The notes below the pieces were generated by a model. The model had not been told where the DNA came from, searched no databases, and worked only from the letters and a program-made list of their open reading frames with translations. Source: Planctomycetota bacterium (lineage in GTDB: Bacteria > Planctomycetota > Phycisphaerae > Sedimentisphaerales > SM23-30). Taken from it: a DNA stretch of 13,394 bases. Both the position numbers and the translations under genes were made by a program. Shown here piece after piece: positions 1 to 5,728 of this stretch; position 1 is the stretch's first letter, and the number at the start of each line of letters is the position of its first letter. Location: NCBI GenBank assembly GCA_022705365.1, contig JAKJEP010000056.1:1-13394 (forward strand), given 5' to 3'.

Positions 1-33
1 GTACCTGCCTCTGATTATTAGTGCCTGCATAAG

Positions 34-66
34 AGCCGCTGAAATGGAAAAAATTCCTAAGCGGCT
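34..66. repeat. Imperfect stem-loop downstream of the PEP-CTERM gene
   Basis: AGCCGCT (34-40) pairs with AGCGGCT (60-66), and a nested GGAA/TTCC stem (46-49 with 54-57) closes an AAAA loop. It lies about 40 nt beyond the stop codon of the minus-strand PEP-CTERM gene, so it could help end that transcript or protect its 3' end. No T-run follows the stem on the minus strand, so it is not a canonical intrinsic terminator. Confidence 0.35.
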
Positions 67-67
67 A

Positions 68-81
68 TACTCTATAGAGTA
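68..81. repeat. 14-nt perfect palindrome
   Basis: TACTCTATAGAGTA reads the same on both strands. It lies between the stem-loop at 34-66 and the stop codon of the PEP-CTERM gene. It could be a protein-binding site or part of a 3' structure; nothing in the sequence decides between these. Confidence 0.4.
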
Positions 82-105
82 ATGACACTTCGGTATGCTG
101 TATGA

Positions 106-903
106 TTACCGTTTTTTTCTGAAAATCATCATGCCGCCCATCGCCAGCAGCGAAAGCGTCATCGGCTCCGGTACCGGTGCCCAAGACCGTAAAACGCTAA
201 AATCCTGGACTTCATCACCCCCGCTCCAGATATTCGGAGCACCGAACGAGCTGGAGGTTCCATCATTATAACTGGACAGTGCCACACTACTTGAAGGATT
301 GGCCTCCAATTTGCCCACTTCCTCACTATTGATTCCCTGACCGATAAAATCTTCGCCAATCGGCCCCTGAATCACAACATTTGCAGCATCCCTAATGGTT
401 AATTGCCAGCTGCTGGAGTTGACCTTAAACGTTCCGCCGCTGTCGGTGAAACATAACTGTTCTCCAGCCGATTTTACCTGTTCATCCATCGTGCAGATAT
501 TAATCCACCAATCCCCTAAACTATCTGTCCGATAAGCAGTTCCGATATCTGTACCTGTACTCTTCCCCCCCACCGGATTATCCTCGATAAAGGTCAGAAT
601 CGTACCCATACGCATATTTTGCCAAAAACTATTATTCGTTAAGGTAATTGCGCCGGAGGAATTGTTATCCTGCCAGTTAAACATCCAGCCGCGCATATCC
701 ACATTGTCTTCCGTCACCACCAGTTCAATCCAGTCTTTGCCATTGCCTTCCACAATACTGAAAAAAGTATCTGATTTCCCCGAACCGGCCCCATCCAGAT
801 AATCTAAGTCCCCCACGCAATTCCATTCGTTCAGTATTACCGAAGCCCCGCTGGCTACCATTGGGCATACCAAAAGCACAAGAACGATACCTAGATTTCT
901 CAT
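106..903 (-). CDS. PEP-CTERM sorting-domain protein with lamin-tail-like domain
   Basis: Predicted exported, surface-sorted protein of 265 residues. Residues 1-20 form a signal peptide (charged start, hydrophobic GIVLVLLV core, likely cleavage after Ser-Gly-Ala). Residues about 21-190 resemble a lamin-tail domain: an N-terminal ILNEW strand, then KDWIELVV (57-64) and MRGWMFNW (70-77), which match the family pattern NEI...DWIELYN...LSGW. The C-terminus is a PEP-CTERM signal: VPEP (244-247), a hydrophobic stretch, then RKKR. In known systems an exosortase recognises this tag and cleaves it, usually in bacteria that make extracellular polysaccharide. The frame is open 15 codons further upstream, but the start at 903 is preferred: GAGAGGAG lies 7 nt before it and the signal peptide begins exactly there. 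No exosortase gene is in the window. Ligand and precise role are unknown. Confidence 0.87.
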   Translation of the reverse strand: MRNLGIVLVLLVCPMVASGASVILNEWNCVGDLDYLDGAGSGKSDTFFSIVEGNGKDWIELVVTEDNVDMRGWMFNWQDNNSSGAITLTNNSFWQNMRMGTILTFIEDNPVGGKSTGTDIGTAYRTDSLGDWWINICTMDEQVKSAGEQLCFTDSGGTFKVNSSSWQLTIRDAANVVIQGPIGEDFIGQGINSEEVGKLEANPSSSVALSSYNDGTSSSFGAPNIWSGGDEVQDFSVLRSWAPVPEPMTLSLLAMGGMMIFRKKR

Positions 904-972
904 CTCTCTGCTCCTCTCAAAAGGGTCCAACGTTCTCTCGTACCTCAACGATACACAATCTCTCTGTTTATT

Positions 973-1001
973 AAGATAAATGATTTCCTATAAAATGTCA
1001 A
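973..1001 (-). promoter_or_regulatory. Sigma-70-type promoter of the PEP-CTERM gene
   Basis: On the minus strand TTGACA (1001-996), a 17-nt spacer and TATCTT (978-973). Transcription would start near 966, giving a leader of roughly 60 nt before the start codon at 903. An inverted repeat ATTTGC-TT-GCAAAT lies about 20 nt upstream of the -35 box and could be an activator site. Confidence 0.75.
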
Positions 1002-1028
1002 TAGTTAATATAGCCGGAATAAATTTGC

Positions 1029-1057
1029 TTGCAAATGTTTCAGCCGAAATGTAAAGT
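1029..1057 (+). promoter_or_regulatory. Candidate promoter of tRNA-Gln
   Basis: TTGCAA (1029-1034), a 17-nt spacer and TAAAGT (1052-1057) on the plus strand, which would start a transcript about 55 nt before the tRNA. Spacing is ideal, but the -10 box is only a fair match and the -35 box overlaps the ATTTGC-TT-GCAAAT inverted repeat. Confidence 0.4.
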
Positions 1058-1117
1058 GATACGCACGAAAGAAAAGTAAGCTATTTTTTTATAAATACCT
1101 GAAATTAAAACACTTAT

Positions 1118-1188
1118 TGGGGAATAGTGTAATGGTAGCACAACTGACTCTGGATCAGTTAGTTTGGGTTCGAATCCCGGTTCCCCAG
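1118..1188 (+). tRNA. tRNA-Gln (anticodon CTG)
   Basis: A full cloverleaf can be drawn. The acceptor stem TGGGGAA (1118-1124) pairs with TTCCCCA (1181-1187). The D-arm carries GG at 1134-1135. The anticodon stem ACTGA/TCAGT encloses loop CTCTGGA with anticodon CTG at 1150-1152. The T-arm loop is TTCGAAT (1169-1175). A weak U1-A72 first pair and a G discriminator base (1188) are known glutamine identity elements and support the assignment. CCA is not encoded. T-runs follow directly (TTTTT, then TTTTTTT near 1195), so transcription may end just past the tRNA. Confidence 0.95.
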
Positions 1189-1421
1189 TTTTTATCTTTT
1201 TTTCCATTTTCCGGCAACAAATCCAGCCGTTTCCTCTTAGCCGGGAAAGAATAACCTCTCTTGCCTGCAAAAAAAGGGGATTTATTTAAAGCAACCGCCA
1301 AAAGTTGATATGGACATTCGAAAACGGCTCTGGCTCCCCAATAATAAGGGGTCGAAGAGTTTTTGATGCTAGCGTTTTTTTATATTATCTTCAAGATACC
1401 CCCCCCTTCATTAGACAGTAA
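1189..1421. other. Intergenic region between the two tRNA genes
   Basis: AT-rich, with no credible ORF. It holds T-rich sequence just after tRNA-Gln, a weak stem-loop near 1328-1364, the short palindrome GCTAGC followed by seven T, a small TATCTT-C-AAGATA inverted repeat, and a run of eight C (1399-1406). The C-run is a homopolymer where sequencing error or strand slippage is plausible. Confidence 0.6.
1328..1364 (+). terminator. Weak intrinsic terminator candidate
   Basis: CTCT (1328-1331) can pair with AGAG (1356-1359) and CCCC (1336-1339) with GGGG (1348-1351), separated by a 4x4 internal loop and followed by TTTTT (1360-1364). It could back up termination after tRNA-Gln. The interrupted stem makes it uncertain. 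Confidence 0.25.
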
Positions 1422-1494
<73 letters not shown>

Positions 1495-1554
1495 CTGCGG
1501 GTACTTTACCAGCAACGGCTGACAAAAAACAGCTTTTTTTTGTTTTTTTAAGTA

Positions 1555-1638
1555 TCAACCTTTACTTTTTTTGTAAAAATACGCTCCCGCCAGCAAAACC
1601 ACAGCTACCACGATCAAAACATAGTTCCACCACGCCAT
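1555..1638 (-). CDS. 27-residue single-pass membrane microprotein
   Basis: A very short ORF with strong start signals: AAGGAG lies 7 nt before the ATG at 1638, and a near-consensus promoter lies about 80 nt upstream. The product has a short Trp-rich start (MAWWN), one hydrophobic helix (about residues 6-19, rich in Val, Leu, Ile and Ala), then GAYFY and a basic tail ending KKSKG. This is the shape of a small N-out/C-in inner-membrane protein. The helix is long enough to span the membrane once. I do not recognise the family. The gene ends 60 nt before the 5' end of tRNA-Lys on the same strand, so both may be on one transcript. The frame stays open far upstream, but nothing there has comparable start signals. 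Confidence 0.72.
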   Translation of the reverse strand: MAWWNYVLIVVAVVLLAGAYFYKKSKG

Positions 1639-1714
1639 TGCTTTACTCCTTATGTTATATTCAAAAATTGACACCTTACCATATTGAAAAAAGAACCTTA
1701 AACGAACTGAAAGT

Positions 1715-1743
1715 TTTATAGCAAGCGAATAAACTCTTGTCAA
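1715..1743 (-). promoter_or_regulatory. Strong sigma-70-type promoter of the microprotein gene
   Basis: On the minus strand TTGACA (1743-1738), a 17-nt spacer and TATAAA (1720-1715). This is a perfect -35 box, optimal spacing and a -10 box one base from consensus. Transcription would start near 1708, leaving a leader of about 70 nt, and may continue into tRNA-Lys. Confidence 0.78.
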
Positions 1744-2015
1744 TATCGCGTTCCAGTGTTTTTTGGAATCTTTTCCGTCTCTTTTTCTGATTTTGATACA
1801 TACCTCGTTCTCTTCTGTTATACATCCGCAAAAACAAATGGAAAAGTATAGTGTGATACCCTGGCCTCCATGCGTACAGCAGAACTTCGGATTGGCATTC
1901 CTGTACTGGTTTTTGCCCATGGCGGCAGCAAGAGCTTTGTCAACACGTTCAATCCTCCTTGCTCTGATGTCCGCAGGTATATCCCTGGTGCCGAAAATTC
2001 CTCCCAAATAAATAT
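1744..2015. other. Intergenic region upstream of mscL, no confident gene
   Basis: This stretch separates the minus-strand microprotein promoter from the plus-strand mscL promoter. Two short minus-strand ORFs are worth recording but unconvincing. One is 1818-1946: GTG start, 42 codons, with a perfect AAGGAGG 7 nt upstream. The other is 1676-1801: ATG start, 41 codons, Lys/Arg-rich start, running through the microprotein promoter. Neither product resembles anything I know. I see no tRNA, repeat or mobile element here. Confidence 0.5.
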
Positions 2016-2043
2016 TTGACACGAATAATCGCCGGCATATAAT
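2016..2043 (+). promoter_or_regulatory. Consensus sigma-70 promoter of mscL
   Basis: TTGACA (2016-2021), a 16-nt spacer and TATAAT (2038-2043). Both hexamers are perfect. Transcription would start near 2050, about 60 nt before the mscL start codon. It may also drive the downstream sugar dehydrogenase, which has no clear promoter of its own. Confidence 0.85.
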
Positions 2044-2111
2044 CAAGGCATCGTTTCGGTATGGTATCCGTTTCACGGTGTTTTGGGAATGAGCGATTAA
2101 GGAGACAAATT

Positions 2112-2534
2112 ATGGGTATGCTGCAAGAGTTCAAAGCGTTTGCCATGCGGGGTAATGTTGTCGATATGGCCGTCGGGATCATTATCGGCGGTGCCTTCGG
2201 CAAGATTGTCAGCTCTCTGGTCAATGAAGTGGTCATGCCGCCCATCGGCCTGCTGCTGGGCGGTGTGGATTTCAGCGATCTCAAACTGGTTCTCAAAAAT
2301 GAGGTAGTGGATGAGACAACAAAGGCGGTAACCAGTCCGGCAGTGGTGCTCAGCTATGGATCCTTTATCAATACCGTCATCGACTTCCTGATCATAGCCT
2401 TTGTGATTTTCATGCTCATCAAGGTCATGAATATGGCCAAGAAAAAACAGGAAGCCGCCCCGGCTCCGGCACCCGCGCCGAGCAAAGAGGAACTCCTGCT
2501 CACCGACATCCGGGACATTTTGAAGAACAAATAA
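2112..2534 (+). CDS. mscL: Large-conductance mechanosensitive channel MscL
   Basis: MscL forms a homopentameric inner-membrane pore that opens under membrane tension and releases solutes during hypo-osmotic shock. The 140-residue product matches the usual length (136 in E. coli). Residues 1-14 are the amphipathic N-terminal helix (MGMLQEFKAFAMRG). Residues 15-45 are the pore-lining first helix, with the family signature GNVVDMAVGIIIGGAFGKIV. A periplasmic loop follows at about 46-80, and the second helix spans about 84-107. A short Ala-Pro linker (115-123) leads to the cytoplasmic bundle SKEELLLTDIRDILKNK, which is typical of the family. The start at 2112 is chosen over an upstream in-frame ATG at 2061 because AAGGAG lies 7 nt before it and known homologues begin here. 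The next gene follows after 78 nt on the same strand. Confidence 0.97.
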   Translation: MGMLQEFKAFAMRGNVVDMAVGIIIGGAFGKIVSSLVNEVVMPPIGLLLGGVDFSDLKLVLKNEVVDETTKAVTSPAVVLSYGSFINTVIDFLIIAFVIFMLIKVMNMAKKKQEAAPAPAPAPSKEELLLTDIRDILKNK

Positions 2535-2541
2535 AATGCAT

Positions 2542-2558
2542 CCGGCCCACCAGGCCGG
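2542..2558 (+). repeat. GC-rich hairpin after mscL
   Basis: CCGGCC (2542-2547) and GGCCGG (2553-2558) form a perfect 6-bp stem with loop CACCA, 7 nt after the mscL stop codon. No T-run follows. It may be a pause, an mRNA-stabilising element or a partial attenuator between mscL and the dehydrogenase. Confidence 0.5.
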
Positions 2559-2612
2559 GAAGCTTAAAAAGCAGCTATTTATACCGTGTTTCTACACAAG
2601 AGGAGATAGAGT

Positions 2613-4271
2613 ATGTCTAACGTTTCGGTAAATCCGGCGGGCGAAAAGTTTCCCTTGCCCCAGGCCGGTGATTACACCGCGGAGATGGCCCGGCTGGAAA
2701 GTCTGGTCAAACAGGCACGCGGCGAAGGCAAGGAGATTGTAGTAGTGATGGGGGTGGGTTTTGTCGGGGCGGTGATGGCGGCGATCATCGCTGATACCAT
2801 CGATAAAAAAACCGGCAAACCCTCCAAATTCGTCATCGGCTGCCAGCGGCCCAGCCCCCGCAGCTATTGGAAGATCCCCATGCTCAACCGGGGTGAATCG
2901 CCCGTCAAGGCCGAAGACCCGGAAGTGGACCCCATGATCGCCCGCTGCGTCCGGGAAAAGAAGACCTTGACCGCCACCTACAACAGCGATTGCCTGGCTC
3001 TGGCCGATTGCGTAGTGGTCGATGTCCAGTGCGATTATACCAAGCATCATCTGGGCAACATGAAGACCGGCGAAGCCGAGATGAGTGCCCTGGAAGCCAC
3101 CATGCGCACCATCGGCGAAAAAATCGGCCCGGAATGCCTGGTGCTGATCGAAACGACCGTCGCCCCCGGCACCACCGAATTTGTCGCCTATCCGATCCTC
3201 AAAAAGGCCTTCAAGGTGCGGGGAATTGCCGGCGAGCCGCTGCTGGCCCATAGTTTCGAACGGGTTATGCCGGGCCGGGAATATGTCTCGTCCATTCGCG
3301 ATTTCTGGCGGGTGTGTTCCGGCTGCAATCCGGCGGCCCGCAAGCGGGTGGAAAAATTCCTGCGGGAAGTCCTGAATACCGAGAAGTTCCCCCTGACCGT
3401 GATGGACCGGCCCATCGAGTCCGAAACCACCAAGATCGTCGAAAATTCCTATCGGGCCACCATTCTGGCCTTCCTGAACGAATGGAGCCTCTTCGCCGAA
3501 CGCAACGGCGTCGATTTAATCAAGGTCATCCAGGCCATCAAGGTCCGGCCCACCCACAGCAATATGATTTTCCCCGGCCCCGGCATCGGCGGCTATTGCC
3601 TGCCCAAGGACGGCGGCCTGGGCTACTGGGCCTATAAGCATATCCTCGGCTTCCAGGACGGCGACAGTGTCTTCAAGATTACTCCCACCGCCATCGACAT
3701 CGACATCAACGACACCCGCGGCCTCCACGTGGCCGAGTTGGCCCGCGACGCCCTCCGCAATATGGGACAGTATATCGCCGGCTCTTCCATCCTGGTCTGC
3801 GGCGCCAGCTACCGCCAGGATGTCGGCGATACCCGCTACAGCGGCTCGGAAATCGTGGTCCGCAAACTCACCGAAATGGGCGCGGAAATCCATGTCCACG
3901 ATCCCTATGTCGAGCACTGGTACGAACTGGAAAGCCAGGATACCTACCCGGCCCCGGGCCATTCCTGGAGCCGGTTCTTCCGGAATCAGGCCGATCTGAC
4001 CCATATCCGCCCCAGCCGCGATCTGCCCGCCTCTCTGAAAGACATGGATGCCCTGATCCTGGCCGTCCCGCACAGCCCCTATCTCCAGCTCGATCCCGAC
4101 GAAATCGTCCAATGGGCCGGCGGACCGCTGGCCATTGTGGACTGCTACGGGATCCTCTCGGATGCGAAGATCAAACGCTATTTCCAGCTCGGCTGTGAAG
4201 TCAAAGGCCTGGGCCGCGGACACATCCAGCGGATCAAAGAAGAAGTCCGCGCCGCCAAAAAATCAAGCTGA
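2613..4271 (+). CDS. Nucleotide-sugar 6-dehydrogenase (UDP-glucose/GDP-mannose dehydrogenase family)
   Basis: These enzymes oxidise C6 of a nucleotide-linked sugar to the uronic acid with two NAD+, supplying precursors for surface polysaccharide. The 552-residue product has all the landmarks. The Rossmann NAD motif GVGFVG is at 47-52, IETTVAPGTT at 179-188, and SFERVMPG at 214-221. TKIVEN carries Lys274 and Asn278. GIGGYCLPKD holds the catalytic Cys329. The C-terminal UDP-binding domain has GASYR (397-401) and HDPYV. The start has AGAGGAGA just upstream. It is longer than the common 420-450 residues: there are about 40 extra residues before the Rossmann fold, and extra sequence after the first strand (about 65-110). 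The SFERVMPG form hints at an N-acetylhexosamine-type substrate (WecC/WbpA-like) rather than UDP-glucose, but the substrate cannot be fixed from sequence. It faces the pseudo-MinD gene, with 18 nt between stops. Confidence 0.93.
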   Translation: MSNVSVNPAGEKFPLPQAGDYTAEMARLESLVKQARGEGKEIVVVMGVGFVGAVMAAIIADTIDKKTGKPSKFVIGCQRPSPRSYWKIPMLNRGESPVKAEDPEVDPMIARCVREKKTLTATYNSDCLALADCVVVDVQCDYTKHHLGNMKTGEAEMSALEATMRTIGEKIGPECLVLIETTVAPGTTEFVAYPILKKAFKVRGIAGEPLLAHSFERVMPGREYVSSIRDFWRVCSGCNPAARKRVEKFLREVLNTEKFPLTVMDRPIESETTKIVENSYRATILAFLNEWSLFAERNGVDLIKVIQAIKVRPTHSNMIFPGPGIGGYCLPKDGGLGYWAYKHILGFQDGDSVFKITPTAIDIDINDTRGLHVAELARDALRNMGQYIAGSSILVCGASYRQDVGDTRYSGSEIVVRKLTEMGAEIHVHDPYVEHWYELESQDTYPAPGHSWSRFFRNQADLTHIRPSRDLPASLKDMDALILAVPHSPYLQLDPDEIVQWAGGPLAIVDCYGILSDAKIKRYFQLGCEVKGLGRGHIQRIKEEVRAAKKSS

Positions 4272-4276
4272 TTTTT
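4258..4276. terminator. Possible bidirectional terminator at convergent gene ends
   Basis: AAAAATCA (4258-4265) and TGATTTTT (4269-4276) form an 8-bp inverted repeat with loop AGC, overlapping the stop codon of the dehydrogenase. Either strand reads A-tract, stem, T-tract, the usual form of a bidirectional terminator between convergent genes. The stem is nearly all A/T, so it would be weak. Confidence 0.35.
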
Positions 4277-4289
4277 CCCCGACTGGGAG

Positions 4290-5720
4290 CTATAGAATCA
4301 GAATGGCTGCGTTGGAATCGTTCAGCAGCAGGTAGAGTTGTTTGAGCAAAATCGGAAACTCCCGGATTTGTGAAGCGCCATTCTGCAGGCCTTCCAGCGG
4401 CGGAGGTGCAATCAGAATCAGCCCAGCCGCCAGCGAGCGGTCAATCTTCACCTGCGGGCAAGAGCCGATTATCAGATTCAGATTCTCGCTCAGCCACTTG
4501 CGTGCCTGGCAGGCCCTGGATAAAAGTTCATGACTTCCCGTCAGGCTGGCCAGCATGATATGCAGCCGCCCCGTGGCATCGACGATCACCCGGGCTGACG
4601 GGTCCAGCGGGCCGGGCATGCGCAAAGGCAGCGGGAATGCAGCCGGCAGGTCGGTCAGCCAGCCGGGCAGCGCCAACTGTAAAATATCCGCCAGCTCCGT
4701 ATCCTGATTGGGAAATCCTGCCACGCAGATCGGGCCGTGCGGCATTGGCCGCTGGGGTGCGAATCTGGTCTCACCACCGCCGGCATCCACAACAGGCACC
4801 GGCTGGGATACCGGTTTGATTTCCGGTTCCGGTTCCGCTTTCGGTTTCACTTCCTCTTTCGGTTGTACGGATGCAGCCACATCTGGTTCCCTGGCAACAG
4901 CGGCCTGCGTCTTGCTTTCCGTTTTCCCGGTAGCCGCGATTGAGCAGCCGGCATATTGCAGATTGATATGCAGAAAGTTCCGGCAGGTCTGCGACAGCTT
5001 GTTATAAGTATCCAAAGCCGCCTCGCTGTCCGGCACGTCGCAGATGAACAAAAAAACCTCCTCCAGATGTATTTCCAGTCCCGCCAGCCATTTCAGCGTC
5101 TTATACGTTTCAATAATATCATCCCGCTCACCGCTGCATAAAACCACCATCTCGGCGCAATGCCCCAGCAGGTCCCGGCAGTTCTTCTGGTACGACTTGT
5201 CGATATGCAGGATCACTTCCGCATAATCCCGGGCAAATTCACGCAGCGCCGGATGCAAAGCATGGAAAAAATCCTCCGTCTCCGCAATTGTTTCCGCCGG
5301 CAAAATCTGCTGTTCTTCGGCAATCAGCTCCTTCCAGAAATCATCGTCCGGTTTGGCCCCGCTGCCCCGGGGGGCGGGTTTTTCGATAATTTCAACCACC
5401 CCGGCTTCGCACTGGTCCACGTTGACGACGGCAATTTTTCCATACTGATCCGCCAACTGCTCCCCATAGCGGTGAACCCGGGTCCAATGGTTTCCCAGAT
5501 GATCCGCCAGCACCGCAATACCGAAAGGTTCCGACTCCTCCACGGCTTGCTTCTCTACAGCAGAATCCGCTTGCGGCGGGTCAGCCTCCGGTCCGGATGC
5601 CGCCTCCCCTGATTGGGGCCTTTGCCGCAGCGGCCGTGCCTCCTTCGCCGACTGCGAAAGAAACAAATGCGCAATCCCCTCGATTCCGCGCCCGGTCTGT
5701 ATAGGAACCTGGTCCGGCAT
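4290..5720 (-). CDS. MinD/FlhG-like protein with degenerate P-loop and unknown C-terminal domain
   Basis: A 476-residue protein without a confident known name. Residues about 66-262 follow the layout of MinD/FlhG ATPases. FGIAVLADHLGNHW (66-79) stands where the Walker A loop should be, but no GKGGxGKT remains. KIAVVNVDQ (95-103) matches the second strand, and YAEVILHID (166-174) the Walker B strand. AEMVVLCSGERDDIIETYK (189-207) and the stretch ending FLHINLQYAG (249-258) closely resemble FlhG. ATP binding therefore seems lost. Residues about 265-330 are a Pro/Glu/Lys/Val-rich linker. Residues 330-476 form an alpha/beta domain I do not recognise, containing ARVIVDATGRLHIML. The start is 8 nt after the parA-CBM48 stop and its Shine-Dalgarno match (GAGGTG, 14 nt away) is poor, so translation is probably coupled. 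Likely role: non-catalytic partner or regulator of the upstream ATPase. Confidence 0.8.
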   Translation of the reverse strand: MPDQVPIQTGRGIEGIAHLFLSQSAKEARPLRQRPQSGEAASGPEADPPQADSAVEKQAVEESEPFGIAVLADHLGNHWTRVHRYGEQLADQYGKIAVVNVDQCEAGVVEIIEKPAPRGSGAKPDDDFWKELIAEEQQILPAETIAETEDFFHALHPALREFARDYAEVILHIDKSYQKNCRDLLGHCAEMVVLCSGERDDIIETYKTLKWLAGLEIHLEEVFLFICDVPDSEAALDTYNKLSQTCRNFLHINLQYAGCSIAATGKTESKTQAAVAREPDVAASVQPKEEVKPKAEPEPEIKPVSQPVPVVDAGGGETRFAPQRPMPHGPICVAGFPNQDTELADILQLALPGWLTDLPAAFPLPLRMPGPLDPSARVIVDATGRLHIMLASLTGSHELLSRACQARKWLSENLNLIIGSCPQVKIDRSLAAGLILIAPPPLEGLQNGASQIREFPILLKQLYLLLNDSNAAILIL

Positions 5721-5728
5721 GACGCTGC

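Noticed and set aside
1040..1270. Minus-strand ORF of 76 codons across tRNA-Gln
   Set aside because: It is the antisense of a tRNA; its GEPGFEP segment is the usual false translation of a T-arm. No ribosome binding site.
1676..1801. Minus-strand ATG ORF of 41 codons, Lys/Arg-rich
   Set aside because: The GAGG motif is only 1 nt from the ATG, too close to act as a ribosome binding site, and the strong microprotein promoter lies inside the frame.
1555..2076. Long minus-strand frame containing the microprotein at its end
   Set aside because: The upstream part lacks start signals and spans the microprotein and mscL promoters; only the last 27 codons have a ribosome binding site and sensible composition.
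2592..3251. 219-codon minus-strand ORF antisense to the sugar dehydrogenase
   Set aside because: It arises from GC-rich third positions of the real gene, which carries all family motifs on the plus strand.
3516..4223. 235-codon minus-strand ORF antisense to the sugar dehydrogenase
   Set aside because: Low-complexity Ala/Gly/Asp product typical of an antisense shadow; the plus-strand gene is certain.
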